Source: an uncultured Flavobacteriaceae bacterium (GTDB lineage Bacteria > Bacteroidota > Bacteroidia > Flavobacteriales > Flavobacteriaceae). From it: a stretch of DNA of 34,456 bases. Numbering within the stretch: the stretch's first letter is position 1; every line of letters starts with the position of its first letter. Positions 8,224 through 18,126 of the stretch are shown one piece after another. A model generated the notes under the pieces. That model searched no databases. It was not told the DNA's origin and worked only from the letters and a program-made list of their open reading frames with translations. The stretch spans positions 1 to 34,456 of the forward strand of contig CAJWLL010000024.1 of the NCBI GenBank assembly GCA_913043275.1, read 5' to 3'. A program made the translations under genes and the position numbers.

Positions 8224-9420
8224 ATGACAGCAATTAACAAATTTTTATTTGTATTTTTAGCGCTCATCACTTTACATCTAGTCTCCTGTAATAACAAAAA
8301 AAATGAGCAAAATTGGCACAAAGGAAATTTACACACTCATTCTCTTTGGAGTGACGGTGATGATTTTCCCGAAATGATTATTCAATGGTACAAAGATCAC
8401 GATTATCAATTCATTGCACTTTCCGATCACAATACTATTGCTGATTCAGAATTTTGGTATGAAATAAAAGAGCGGGATAGGAAAAACAAAACTTTGAAGA
8501 AATATCAAAACCGCTTCGGAGCTTGGGTAGAGACAAAAACAGACTCCATTAAAACATTGGTACGGCTCAAAACATTTGACGAGTACCAATCCAAATTGGA
8601 GGTCTTGGATTCATTCTTGGTCATCAAATCTGAGGAGGTCACCTCCTCCTTTGAAAACAAGCCTGTTCACATTAATGTCACCAACATTCAGGAAGAAATA
8701 GACCCCTTCCTTGGAAAATCTGTGTTGGATGTGATGCAGAGAACCCTAGATGCAGTACATAAGCAACGTCAAAGTTTTAACATACCCATGTTTGCCCATA
8801 TCAACCACCCCAACTTTGGTTATGGAATCAGTACCGATGATCTTAAAGAATTAAATGGTGAACGTTTTTTTGAGTTATACAATGGCCATCCTTCCGTAAA
8901 CAATGACGGGAACGATATTAGTGTTGATACTGAAACCATGTGGGATTTAATCAATATTCATTATTACAAACAGGGAAAACCATTGTTGTTTGGAATTGCT
9001 ACTGACGACAGTCATCGCTATCATTCCTTTTCATCCAAAGATAGCAATACTGGACGTGGATGGGTAATGGTAAATTCAAAAAGATTAGATGTCAATTATT
9101 TGATTTCGGCCATGGAAAGTGGTGATTTTTATGCATCCACGGGTGTCCGTCTAAAAAAGGTCCTCACGGAAAAGCATCGAATTTCAATATCGGTTGACGC
9201 CGAAGTGGGGGTCAATTATGTAATAATTTTTATGGGATACCAAAAGGGTACTGAAGAAGTAGTTGAGTTAAAAAAAACTCAAGGTACATCTGCATCATAT
9301 ACATTTCAAAATGAGGATGTTTTTTTAAGGGTAAGAATTACTTCAGATGCTAAAAAAGAAAATCCAGTTTTAGTAGATGAAACTAAAAAAGCATGGACCC
9401 AACCCTTTTTAGTTAAATAG
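8224..9420 (+). CDS. PHP-domain lipoprotein (putative metal-dependent phosphoesterase)
   Basis: This is an exported lipoprotein with a PHP-type metal hydrolase fold. A lipoprotein signal ends in LHLVSC with the lipidated Cys at residue 22. The metal-binding start GNLHTHSLWSDG (H37, H39) is followed by ALSDHNT (D68, H69), then MFAHINHPNFG, ELYNGHP and ATDDSHRYH, which supply the later His and Asp ligands typical of the CehA/McbA-like PHP group. The last 90 residues look like a small beta-sandwich. Its substrate cannot be told. It converges on the GH78-like gene, 86 bases away, and may belong to the carbohydrate block, though it carries no sugar-specific signature. Confidence 0.8.
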   Translation: MTAINKFLFVFLALITLHLVSCNNKKNEQNWHKGNLHTHSLWSDGDDFPEMIIQWYKDHDYQFIALSDHNTIADSEFWYEIKERDRKNKTLKKYQNRFGAWVETKTDSIKTLVRLKTFDEYQSKLEVLDSFLVIKSEEVTSSFENKPVHINVTNIQEEIDPFLGKSVLDVMQRTLDAVHKQRQSFNIPMFAHINHPNFGYGISTDDLKELNGERFFELYNGHPSVNNDGNDISVDTETMWDLINIHYYKQGKPLLFGIATDDSHRYHSFSSKDSNTGRGWVMVNSKRLDVNYLISAMESGDFYASTGVRLKKVLTEKHRISISVDAEVGVNYVIIFMGYQKGTEEVVELKKTQGTSASYTFQNEDVFLRVRITSDAKKENPVLVDETKKAWTQPFLVK

Positions 9421-9506
9421 CAAATTGAACTTATGGATTATTAATACTTTAATTAATGATTTTAAACTGTTAATTCATGAACTTTTTTTCTAATTTATTA
9501 TTAATT

Positions 9507-11957
9507 CTATTCTTTTAAAGCATTGATTGTATAGCTTCCGGGCTGAAATTCGAACACAATATAATCGTCTGTTTGAGAATCGAATGAAATATTTTTAATG
9601 CCATCCAAAAATTTTCCGCCTTCCCATATTTTCAATTGGTTCACATCAATGGTAAATTGGTCTGTATCTAGAATGGATACATAGATTTTTGAAGTAGTAT
9701 TGACTGGGATTATGGCTTTGATTTGTAATCCTTTTTCAAGTTTGTTTTTTCTCAGTTTTTTTAATTTTACACTAATATCACCTGCAATAGAGGGGACAAT
9801 ACCTTTGCACCACTCTAAATCACCCAAATTCGGTTTTATCCTAAATTGTTTCCATCCTGGAGTTATGGGTTGCACCCCCAAAACTTTTTCTGTAAGCAGT
9901 GCAGTTGGGCCTGCTCCCCAAGCGTGAGATTTTGATCGGCCTAACTTTGGAATCCAATTTTCGAACCATGCACCATTAAAATCATTTCTATTCATTTGTT
10001 TCCCCCAGTGTTTTCTAATATAGTTAATTGCCCACATGGCCTCACCTTCCGAAAAAAGAGTATTGAGCAACCAATATGAGAAAGATTGCTCACAGGATCG
10101 ACCCTGATTTTTTGTAAATTTTATAACAGCTTTTTTTTGTTCCTCGGGTACAAGCCCATAATTCAACGCATACACTTGTGTTTGTTGTGTGATTCGTTCA
10201 CTTTCAAATCCATCTCTATATGCATTATCTTTTTCAGACCATAAATATTTTTGAATAGATTTTTTTATTTTTTGAGCTTTTAGATCCCAATCTAAAGCTT
10301 GTTCTTTTTCACCCATTATATTTTTGGCGATCCACACTGCTGAATTTAATGCCCCATAATAAAGGCAATTGACTGCTGTGTTTTCTCCATCAACATCCAT
10401 TTGGTATGTGTCTGGATGATCCAAAACTACCCAACCAGGGACCTTTCCAATAAGCCCTCTTTCAGAAGACTTATAAGCCTCAAAATACTTCAATAAGGTT
10501 TTTAAATTTGGGTATACCTGTTTGATCAATTCAGCGTCCCGATAGTACATAAAGTGCTCATGAAGCATCAAGATCCATTCGAGTTGATAGTCGGGAATGT
10601 AAGTTGAGGATTTAGGGCCGAGGTGATAACCTGTAGGATAGCGTGATCTGATGGCTCCTTTAGCTGAATGACGTTGAGAGAATCCCCCACTGAGCAGGTT
10701 GTAATCGTGAAGTAGTTTAATGTTTGGATCAAAGGCATAAGCAGAGTATCTAAGCATGTATCGGCTATCACCAGCAATATACTGCGTTTGCTCCCGCCAG
10801 GGTGTATCCATCCATGTATCATGGGCACAAATTTGCATGCTCCACCTCCCGATTTCCCAAATTTTGTTCAATGTCTCATCGGAGCATGAAAAATATCCTG
10901 TTTTTTTTACAGGAAATGATCTGAAAATTGCCGAGATTTCATTTATGTCTATATCGCTACTTTCCCTTATAGCATAGTATCTAAAACCCCTCCATGTAAG
11001 AGGATGCCAAGTTTGCAAACCTTTTTTAGTTATGTAGGAATCAGTATAATTTACATTGTCTCTCATTAAAGGAATACTGTCTGTCCCCAAGTTTTCTCCA
11101 GTCCCAAAGTTCATGTAAAGTCCTGGTTTACTTGAATTAATTGTAAAACTTGGAAAGCCAGTAATCTCTTTACCAAAATCATATACTTTGTACCCTTTTA
11201 CACTCCAGCTTTTGATAGGCTTGATTCGATCATAGAACAAACGTTCTCTTTTAATGACAACAATTTTATTCCAGGGTTCTAGGGGAGGTGTTCCAATTTC
11301 TTTAGCCTTTTCCCAATTAGAATGATCAAAAGAAGATTGTTTCCAACCCTCGTAAGCCAAGCGAGCGTCATAATGCTCTAGCATACCAATTGTATGATCA
11401 TTCTGACGATGTTTGGATTTGGTATCCCATGCTTCAGCTTGGGCCACGCTCCAGTTTTTGTCACTGTTTAGTTTTATGATTTTCCCTTTTTGGTCGATAA
11501 TACTAGCTTGAAAGAAAAACCCTCCTCGTGCATTCATCCTGTGGTGCAATCCCTCTCCAGCATTATAAACAAGTGCTGCAATAGTGTTGGTACCAGTTCT
11601 AAGGTAGGGTTTCAAATCTATTGATTCATAAGTTTGATACTCTGGATCGGGATTGGTAGGTACACGATCGACATGCAGCCCATTAATATACAATTCGGCA
11701 AATGCAAAAGCAGAGATGTAGGCCTTGGCTTGTTTGATCGTATTTGGTAAGCTAAATTTCCTGCGTACATGCAAATAGTAGTTTCTCGGGTTTATCTCAC
11801 CTGAGTCCCAAATCCATTTGGCTTCGGGCTGCAAACCATCAAGTAGATCAGAAGGAGCCAGGATATAACCACTTTCATTAGATTCAATGTTTTGTGAGAA
11901 ACACAGATTCATTATGGCTGTAAAAAATATTACTGCTGAGGTAAACTTTATTTTCAT
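9507..11957 (-). CDS. GH78-like alpha-L-rhamnosidase, exported
   Basis: The protein probably releases terminal alpha-L-rhamnose (or a related sugar) from glycans in the periplasm. A signal peptide ends near residue 21 (CFSQ). Residues of about 45-220 form a lectin-like beta-domain (WIWDSGE, YLHVRRKF, AELYINGLHVD). A further beta-domain follows, then the (alpha/alpha)6 barrel from about 355. The core motif DTPWREQTQYIAGD (D384, E389, D397) corresponds to the acidic GH78 block DCPxRxExxGxxGD, with the Glu one place earlier than in classical members. The C-terminal WGAGPTALLTEKVLGV and PGWKQFRIKP are typical of the family. Length 816 is normal. It lies 67 bases downstream of the phosphoesterase gene on the same strand, so the two may be co-transcribed. 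Substrate is uncertain. Confidence 0.82.
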   Translation of the reverse strand: MKIKFTSAVIFFTAIMNLCFSQNIESNESGYILAPSDLLDGLQPEAKWIWDSGEINPRNYYLHVRRKFSLPNTIKQAKAYISAFAFAELYINGLHVDRVPTNPDPEYQTYESIDLKPYLRTGTNTIAALVYNAGEGLHHRMNARGGFFFQASIIDQKGKIIKLNSDKNWSVAQAEAWDTKSKHRQNDHTIGMLEHYDARLAYEGWKQSSFDHSNWEKAKEIGTPPLEPWNKIVVIKRERLFYDRIKPIKSWSVKGYKVYDFGKEITGFPSFTINSSKPGLYMNFGTGENLGTDSIPLMRDNVNYTDSYITKKGLQTWHPLTWRGFRYYAIRESSDIDINEISAIFRSFPVKKTGYFSCSDETLNKIWEIGRWSMQICAHDTWMDTPWREQTQYIAGDSRYMLRYSAYAFDPNIKLLHDYNLLSGGFSQRHSAKGAIRSRYPTGYHLGPKSSTYIPDYQLEWILMLHEHFMYYRDAELIKQVYPNLKTLLKYFEAYKSSERGLIGKVPGWVVLDHPDTYQMDVDGENTAVNCLYYGALNSAVWIAKNIMGEKEQALDWDLKAQKIKKSIQKYLWSEKDNAYRDGFESERITQQTQVYALNYGLVPEEQKKAVIKFTKNQGRSCEQSFSYWLLNTLFSEGEAMWAINYIRKHWGKQMNRNDFNGAWFENWIPKLGRSKSHAWGAGPTALLTEKVLGVQPITPGWKQFRIKPNLGDLEWCKGIVPSIAGDISVKLKKLRKNKLEKGLQIKAIIPVNTTSKIYVSILDTDQFTIDVNQLKIWEGGKFLDGIKNISFDSQTDDYIVFEFQPGSYTINALKE

Positions 11958-12024
11958 ACCAAAAAATACATTTAGAAATATTTCACTTAATGTTACAAAA
12001 CTCCAAGGCCTAGAACAAAGATTA

Positions 12025-13047
12025 TTAAATTATTTTTTTGTGTTGGTCCTCTAGGGGTAAAAAGTCAATGTCCAGATAGCCTCCACTGGCATTATCATCG
12101 GATACTATTTGAGGTTTTCCTTTGATTACTTCAATGGAATTTCGATGTTTATGTCCTGCAAAAATACCCATCAGATTGGGTGCATCAAAAACTTTCTTGT
12201 AAAAATCAAAGGTTGTTTGAGTATGTCCACTTTCAGGCCATTTTGGACGTCGTTCCAATTCAAAGTTACGATCGGTGGCTGCCCCCCAAAAAGGATTGCC
12301 ACAACCAAAAGAAATATTTTTTCCCGGAGCATACATTGGAATGTGAACCAACAAAACCAGTGGTAATCCAGTTGTAATTTGTGCTGACAAAAAAGCCAAT
12401 TGCTCTTTGTTGATTTGATAGGTTGAATTGTCAATGGCCAAAAACCGGATTCCTTTGAAATCATATGCCGCCATCAAGGGATGATTTTCGTGATATAATG
12501 GCAGCAACCTTTTTTCAATCCAGGTATTACGTAGGGACTCCAAACTGCCTTCCATTCCTTCGTAATGCCAGTCGTGGTTTCCAGCAATAAAGATGTAGGG
12601 AATTCCCGTAGCATCTAATTTGGAGTATACCCAATCGATTGCCGCTTCAGATGGAAAACTGAAAATATCTCCTACCAAAGTGATAACATCTGCATTGACT
12701 TCTTTTGCAAAAGCCAGTGTTCGTTCAAAGGATTCCTTGGGATTGGTTTTTTCTCTTGTTAGGAAATGCGTGGTTTGGTTGTAAGCCTTTGCCATTCGAT
12801 TGCTGTAATCTTGAAATGGAATTCCCCTCTTATCATCCATAAACAAATGTGTGTCGGCGATGTGTACTACCTTGATGGACTCGTTGATGACTTCGGCGTA
12901 AAAAGAAACCTTTTGCTGATCCACAGTTGCACATACTTTAAATAGTTGCTCAATTTTCTTCTTTGGTGGAGGAGCACAAGAATTAGTTGAAATTCCAAGC
13001 CCTGTGATGGCGGTTGCTGTTCCTGCTATAAATGATCGGCGTTTCAT
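12025..13047 (-). CDS. Exported calcineurin-like metallophosphoesterase
   Basis: This is a two-metal phosphoesterase outside the cytoplasm. The N-terminus MKRRSFIAGT is a twin-arginine signal, and STNSC (Cys 24) could be a lipobox, so it is likely Tat-exported and perhaps lipidated. The metallophosphoesterase blocks appear in order: HIADTHL (D65, H67), LVGDIFS (D127), AGNHDWH (N157, H158), LVHIPMY and FAGHKHRN. The 340 residues fit a single catalytic domain. It seems to be the first gene of a pair with the GH78-like gene, and faces the beta-helix gene across a 180-base divergent region. The phosphate ester it cleaves is unknown. The context suggests sugar phosphates or a debranching-related role, but that is a guess. 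Confidence 0.85.
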   Translation of the reverse strand: MKRRSFIAGTATAITGLGISTNSCAPPPKKKIEQLFKVCATVDQQKVSFYAEVINESIKVVHIADTHLFMDDKRGIPFQDYSNRMAKAYNQTTHFLTREKTNPKESFERTLAFAKEVNADVITLVGDIFSFPSEAAIDWVYSKLDATGIPYIFIAGNHDWHYEGMEGSLESLRNTWIEKRLLPLYHENHPLMAAYDFKGIRFLAIDNSTYQINKEQLAFLSAQITTGLPLVLLVHIPMYAPGKNISFGCGNPFWGAATDRNFELERRPKWPESGHTQTTFDFYKKVFDAPNLMGIFAGHKHRNSIEVIKGKPQIVSDDNASGGYLDIDFLPLEDQHKKII

Positions 13048-13097
13048 TGAATTTTAGATAAAAATTTTATTTATAATCTAAATTTAGGATAATTAGC

Positions 13098-13130
13098 GTT
13101 AACCTCTGGACTCCTACTTTCTCGGTTAAC
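13098..13130. promoter_or_regulatory. Inverted repeat in divergent promoter region, possible operator
   Basis: GTTAACC at 13098-13104 and GGTTAAC at 13124-13130 form a perfect seven-base inverted repeat around 19 bases. Each half also holds the palindrome GTTAAC. It lies between the divergent phosphoesterase and beta-helix genes, where a shared regulator could bind. It is not followed by a T tract. Confidence 0.35.
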
Positions 13131-13227
13131 TTTTTTCTTAAAAATCCATTTTCAATAAATTGATTTTGAACTATTAGAGTAGTAGTTAAATTTATATATT
13201 ACAGAATAAAAAAACTCATAGATACAT

Positions 13228-14874
13228 ATGAAAAATTTACTGGTTTTACTTTTTTTGATTTTTAAAATAATTATTGTTAGTGGACAAATGAACACTGATG
13301 CAGGAATGGCCATAACCTTAAACACAAGAACTACTCAAGTTTATCAAGAAGAAAACGGAGAGATTAAGATTAATGTGAATCATTATGATTTAGAAAAAAT
13401 AAAAGAAAAAGGTTTTATCAGTTATTCAGAAATGGGGGCCACTGCTGATGGAAATTCAGACGACATGATATTTATTTTAGCTACCCACGCTTTGGCGAAT
13501 CAATATGGTTTTGATGTAAAAGCGGATGATGGAGCCAAATATTTAATTGGGGGAAAGGAGATGACAGCTATAATAGAAACCAACACGGATTTTGGAGACG
13601 CAACTTTTATCATTGATGATACTGAGATAGATAATCGATTTGCCTCTATTTTTGAAGTTAAATCCCAATTGAAACCCATTACTATTGATGCAATTAAATC
13701 CCTCAGAAAAAATCAAAAAAATGTTGATCTGACTTTTAAAGATGATTTTTTGGTAACCGTCTCAGACGACAACGTAAAAAGGTATATTCGCTATGGACTA
13801 AATCAAAACAAAGGTAGTGCTCAAACAGATATTTTTATCCTAGATAAAATGGGAAATATTGATAGTAGTTCACCTATTATATGGGATTTTGAGCATGTCA
13901 CTGATATTAGTGCTCTACCCATAGACAAAACGAATTTGGTCATTAATGGCGGATTTTTTATCACCATTGCAAATAAGGCCCCATCGAAGTATACTTATTA
14001 CAGTAGAAATATTTCGATCAAAAGATCAAACGTGGTTGTAACTAATCTAAAACATGTGATTGAAGGTGAAGGTGATCAGGGTGCCCCTTACAGGGGTTTT
14101 ATTAGTATTTCGGATTGTTCCAATGTATTGGTTAAGGATTGTGTTTTGACAGGGCATAAGACCTATCGAACAATTGGAAATGCAGGTAAGACTGTTTCAA
14201 TGGGCTCTTACGATATATCGGTAACACGTTCCATAGGTGTGTCTTTTGTCAACTGTAGTCAGACTAATGACATTAACGACAATAAGTATTGGGGTATTTT
14301 CGCATCCAATTATTCTAAAAATATAAGTTTCGACAACTGTACATTTTCCAGATTTGATGCACATATGGGCGTTTACAATACAACCATTCGAAATTCTACA
14401 CTAGGATATATGGGAATCAACGCGATTGGATCTGGTGAATTTCTTATTGAAAATTCTACCGTTAGGGGAAAAAGTTTTATCAATTTACGTTACGATTATG
14501 GGAGTACATGGGAAGGTAACTTTACAATTCGAAATTGCATTTTTGTTCCGACCAAAAGAAAGTCAGCCACCATCAGTCTTTTTAGTGGATCAAATTCTGG
14601 ACTTCATGATTTTGGTTATACCTGTTATATGCCAAAAAAAATAATCATAGATCAACTTTATATCGATGATTCGAATCAGCACAAAGACTATAATGCGATT
14701 GCTGTTTTTTCAAATTTTAATCCCAAAATGATTGACGAAAGCTTCCAAGAGCAGTTTCCCTACATCAAGACCGAAAAGGTTTTTTTAAACAATATTAGCA
14801 TATCAAGTGAAAAGAAACTTTTGGTAAGTGAAAATCCTTTCATGTTCAGGAGCGTAAAAATTGAAACTGAATAA
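13228..14874 (+). CDS. Exported parallel beta-helix protein (pectate-lyase-like fold)
   Basis: A signal peptide covers residues 1-20 (ends VSGQ). The segment YSEMGATADGNSDD near 70-82 is the N-cap seen in many pectate-lyase-like and GH28-like beta-helix proteins (G-A-x-x-D-G-x-x-D-D). Rungs of the form F-x-N-C, I-x-N-S and V-x-D-C follow (SNVLVKDCVLTG, SFVNCSQTND, ISFDNCTFSRF, FLIENSTVRG), as expected of right-handed parallel beta-helices. No catalytic residues can be placed, so whether it is a lyase, hydrolase or binding protein is open. It stands alone on the plus strand, divergent from the phosphoesterase and convergent with a sulfatase 38 bases away. A role in the neighbouring carbohydrate block is likely. 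Confidence 0.7.
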   Translation: MKNLLVLLFLIFKIIIVSGQMNTDAGMAITLNTRTTQVYQEENGEIKINVNHYDLEKIKEKGFISYSEMGATADGNSDDMIFILATHALANQYGFDVKADDGAKYLIGGKEMTAIIETNTDFGDATFIIDDTEIDNRFASIFEVKSQLKPITIDAIKSLRKNQKNVDLTFKDDFLVTVSDDNVKRYIRYGLNQNKGSAQTDIFILDKMGNIDSSSPIIWDFEHVTDISALPIDKTNLVINGGFFITIANKAPSKYTYYSRNISIKRSNVVVTNLKHVIEGEGDQGAPYRGFISISDCSNVLVKDCVLTGHKTYRTIGNAGKTVSMGSYDISVTRSIGVSFVNCSQTNDINDNKYWGIFASNYSKNISFDNCTFSRFDAHMGVYNTTIRNSTLGYMGINAIGSGEFLIENSTVRGKSFINLRYDYGSTWEGNFTIRNCIFVPTKRKSATISLFSGSNSGLHDFGYTCYMPKKIIIDQLYIDDSNQHKDYNAIAVFSNFNPKMIDESFQEQFPYIKTEKVFLNNISISSEKKLLVSENPFMFRSVKIETE

Positions 14875-14912
14875 ATCCGCTAAAAAAGCTTTAATTAAAA
14901 GAGAAGATATAA

Positions 14913-16442
14913 TTAGTCCAAATAGTTGTATTCTTCTTTAAGCCCAAGAATTTGTATAGCCTTTTTTGAAGGTTTTGGTTTTTTGTCCCTGTCTTTAAAG
15001 TATGGGGCATTGTCCCAATCAAATACTTGTCCTACTTCCCTTGGATCCTTTGTTTTGACCAAATAAGATTTGAGTTGATTTGACAATGCTTCTAGAATTG
15101 GTCTGTATTCATTTACCTCTGCAAGGTTGTTCATCTGGAAAGGGTCTTCCAATAAATTGTAGAGTTCATCTTTAACCCTTTTGGAAAAGGCCAAATCAAA
15201 TAGTTGCTTAACCTTCTGCGATTCTTTGTTTTTTAACATATGTAATTTTGTTGGTGATTCGTAGTGTAACATGTGGGCATCTACATCTCCATACAAAGGC
15301 GGGTCTCCTGCAGGCCATCGATCGGGCTCGTAATTTTTAATGTACAAATAATCAGCTGTTCTGATTGCACGACCTGGATAACCCAAACCTCCTTTTCTAA
15401 CAAAGGCATGTCGCTCTCTTGCCATGATGACATGATCTCTTTTTGGATCGATTCTGCCTTGTTTTTTGGAGATTAGTATATCTAAAAAACTCTTGGAATT
15501 CATCTCTTTAGGTATTGGGATATTTGAAAGTTCTAGAAGGGTGGGAGCAAAGTCCTTTATATTAATGAAGTCGTCCACTTTACGTCCCGGTGGAAAAAAC
15601 TCTGGCCAGGATATAATCAATGGAATTTTAGTTCCAAAATCGTATAAATTGGCTAAACCTCTGGGCATTTGCCAACCATTATCACTACAAACAATAATCA
15701 TTGTGTTTTCAAGTTGTCCCATTTCTTTTAGCAAGGAGATGTAAGAGCCTACTTCTTCATCAAATCTTTGAATTTCATTATAATAATCAGCTATGTCTTT
15801 CCTAACTTCAATATTATCAGGGAGGTAGGGGGGAACATTTATAGAATCTAGATGGATACCCGAATTTTTCCACCCCTCCTTTTTGTAGGGTCGATGTGGG
15901 TCCCTGCTACTATACCAATACATCCATGGTTGTCCTTTTTCTATTTCATTAAAAAACTCTTCAAAAGAATCGTACCTGACTCCACCCGGATTTTGCTCCC
16001 AACCGGTTACGGTCTCATCGCCAGGCCCCCATCCTTTTCCTTCAATTCCAACGTGATAGCCCGACTCCTCCATTAATTTTGAATAAACTTTAACTTTAGG
16101 AAAACTACTCCAAAGGTTGGCCGCCTCTCCCAAGCTCCAAATGTCCTGACCGGTTAGCATAGAAGCCCTTGCAGGGGAACATGAAGGTGCCGAACAATAG
16201 GCGTTTTTAAAAATCACCCCCATTCTAGCTAGATTGTCGATATGAGGTGTTTTGATAGATGTATCTCCATAGCATCCTAAATGGTCTGCAGATTGATTAT
16301 CAGACATTAATAGAAGAATGTTGGGTCTTTTGGCTGTATTTTTAATTGCAACTGTTTCATGTGTCACCAATTCACATGATGAAATAAAGAATAAAATAAT
16401 TACAATAATCAGATTAATTGGAGAATTGATTTTTTTCTTCAT
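14913..16442 (-). CDS. Cys-type sulfatase, lipoprotein (sulfamidase-like)
   Basis: This arylsulfatase-family (S1) enzyme cleaves sulfate esters, probably on a glycan outside the cytoplasm. The start chosen gives MKKKINSP..., a lipoprotein signal ending FFISSC with Cys 23. An upstream in-frame ATG at 16463 would add seven residues before it. The metal site begins RPNILLLMSDNQSAD, and the formylglycine motif is CSPAR with Cys 88 inside SAPSCSPARASMLTG. SDNGWQMPRG and PLIISWP are the usual later blocks, and the C-terminal ELYNLLEDPFQMNNLAE is the standard S1 ending. Full length for the family. It would need a formylglycine-generating or anSME maturase, not present here. It lies 137-157 bases after the next sulfatase on the same strand. 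Confidence 0.92.
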   Translation of the reverse strand: MKKKINSPINLIIVIILFFISSCELVTHETVAIKNTAKRPNILLLMSDNQSADHLGCYGDTSIKTPHIDNLARMGVIFKNAYCSAPSCSPARASMLTGQDIWSLGEAANLWSSFPKVKVYSKLMEESGYHVGIEGKGWGPGDETVTGWEQNPGGVRYDSFEEFFNEIEKGQPWMYWYSSRDPHRPYKKEGWKNSGIHLDSINVPPYLPDNIEVRKDIADYYNEIQRFDEEVGSYISLLKEMGQLENTMIIVCSDNGWQMPRGLANLYDFGTKIPLIISWPEFFPPGRKVDDFINIKDFAPTLLELSNIPIPKEMNSKSFLDILISKKQGRIDPKRDHVIMARERHAFVRKGGLGYPGRAIRTADYLYIKNYEPDRWPAGDPPLYGDVDAHMLHYESPTKLHMLKNKESQKVKQLFDLAFSKRVKDELYNLLEDPFQMNNLAEVNEYRPILEALSNQLKSYLVKTKDPREVGQVFDWDNAPYFKDRDKKPKPSKKAIQILGLKEEYNYLD

Positions 16443-16599
16443 AATCCCTAAGTTATCAAACATAATTGGATTTATTTATAAATGATAATATTTGGTTAAT
16501 CCCAATGGGATTAAGAAAATGATTTTTCATCAATTTTTTTACTAAGTTTATAAAACTCCCTTATTTCACTCTTGACAATATTGTTGAATAATATCATTA

Positions 16600-18027
16600 T
16601 TAACGTCCAAGAATAATTCTCTCTCTATATTCTGGTCGGTTAATCCAGTCTTTAATGAATGGCTTATATTTATCATCATGCATCCAAAAGTGAGAAACTG
16701 GCTGTTCAAACAATTTTCCTTCTGAGTAGTCTCTTCCCTCCAAACTCATTTGAACAGTCTTATTCCATATAACGAATTCAGTCTTCATTTTTTTGAAGAC
16801 ATCCGGTTTTTCTTTTGAAATATTTTTTGATTCAGTTGGGTCAGCCTCTAAATTATATAATTCAAAATTTTGCTTTTCCAAACTAGTTACAACTAACTTG
16901 AAATTATTGTCTACTAAAGCTGCTTTATCATTTATTCGAAACGGGATCATTTTTTTTCTCTTTTTTAAATCAGATTTAAAAATTGGACAAAGGCTTGTTC
17001 CATCAATTGGATTTAGTAAGTTACTTTTTGGAAGTTGAATTATTTCTGCAATAGTTGGAAAAATATCTAATGTTGACGCAGGAAAGTTGGTTATTCTAGG
17101 TTTAATTACTCCTGACCATTCAATTATCCCAGGAACTCTAATACCTCCCTCCCATATTGATCCTTTAGTCTCCTTCAACCCTCCAATATTAGCCTCATTC
17201 ACCTTTCTTAAACCACCGTTATCACTACAAAACCAGATAATAGTATTTTCCGCAATTCCAAGTTTTTTTATTTGACTCCTTAATTTCCCTAGACTTCTAT
17301 CAAATGCAACAAGTTCACCAAAATGATTTTGCGATTGTTCATCCAAATCTTTAAATAAACTCCGGTCTTTTTCACTAGCTATGAATGGAGCATGTGGAGA
17401 GCCATCCCATATTACTGTAAAAAAAGGGATTTTTTGACTCACTTTTTCTTTAATAAAATTAATAGCATCGTCAACTATGATTTCAGAGGAACTCCCCTTA
17501 AAATCGATAAAAACTCCATTCTTACTCATTAATGGATCCAAATCAAAAAAATTAGATACTGTTAGCCAATAATCAAATCCAAAATTTTTTGGACCATGAG
17601 AATCATTCTCAAATATTGGAACACCAGGGCCCTTAAGTCCATTTAAATGCCATTTTCCAAAATGAGCTGTAGAGTAGCCTACCTTCCTTAAAGCTTGAGC
17701 TATAGTTTTTTCTTGTGATCTAAGCGCATAACCGTGAGAAAAAACTCCAGTTCTGTCATTTGATCTTCCTGTCAGAACAGTAGCTCTAGTAGGAGAGCAA
17801 AGTGGAGCACCAGCATAAAATCGGTCGAAACGAAGACCATTTTTAGCCATGGAATCTAGATTAGGTGTTTTTAATATTGGATGTTTGTAGTATCCTGTTT
17901 GTCCCCAACCTTGGTCATCTGTCATTATCAAAATGATATTTGGTTTAGTTTTATTTTGTTTTTTATTACAACTTAAACAAAACGAGGAGATAGAAGATAA
18001 CAATAAAATTTTAAAGATAAATTTCAT
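16600..18027 (-). CDS. Cys-type sulfatase, lipoprotein (arylsulfatase A-like)
   Basis: A second S1 sulfatase. The N-terminus ends FCLSC with Cys 20, a lipoprotein signal. KPNIILIMTDDQGWG gives the first metal Asp pair, and the catalytic Cys 77 sits in GAPLCSPTRATVLTGR (CSPTR). Later come HFGKWHLNG (Lys-x-His after the G-K-W), HAPF, CSDNGGLRKV and ELYNLEADPTESKNIS. At 475 residues it is complete. It starts 99 bases from the oppositely oriented sulfatase at 18127, so the two share a control region. From about here to 28.7 kb the DNA is visibly AT-richer than in the flanks. The sugar position it attacks cannot be read from sequence. Confidence 0.92.
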   Translation of the reverse strand: MKFIFKILLLSSISSFCLSCNKKQNKTKPNIILIMTDDQGWGQTGYYKHPILKTPNLDSMAKNGLRFDRFYAGAPLCSPTRATVLTGRSNDRTGVFSHGYALRSQEKTIAQALRKVGYSTAHFGKWHLNGLKGPGVPIFENDSHGPKNFGFDYWLTVSNFFDLDPLMSKNGVFIDFKGSSSEIIVDDAINFIKEKVSQKIPFFTVIWDGSPHAPFIASEKDRSLFKDLDEQSQNHFGELVAFDRSLGKLRSQIKKLGIAENTIIWFCSDNGGLRKVNEANIGGLKETKGSIWEGGIRVPGIIEWSGVIKPRITNFPASTLDIFPTIAEIIQLPKSNLLNPIDGTSLCPIFKSDLKKRKKMIPFRINDKAALVDNNFKLVVTSLEKQNFELYNLEADPTESKNISKEKPDVFKKMKTEFVIWNKTVQMSLEGRDYSEGKLFEQPVSHFWMHDDKYKPFIKDWINRPEYRERIILGR

Positions 18028-18126
18028 TTAATTTTAATTTTCGATTTTAAACTTTAATTATTATTTACAATATTTATACATTCATTTAATCTTAAACTAC
18101 AAATTTCATTAATTAAATTTTGAAAA

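Noticed and set aside
13180..13227. Promoter box ahead of the beta-helix gene
   Set aside because: Only one-mismatch versions such as TGATTTTG occur, further upstream, and none is better than expected in AT-rich DNA.
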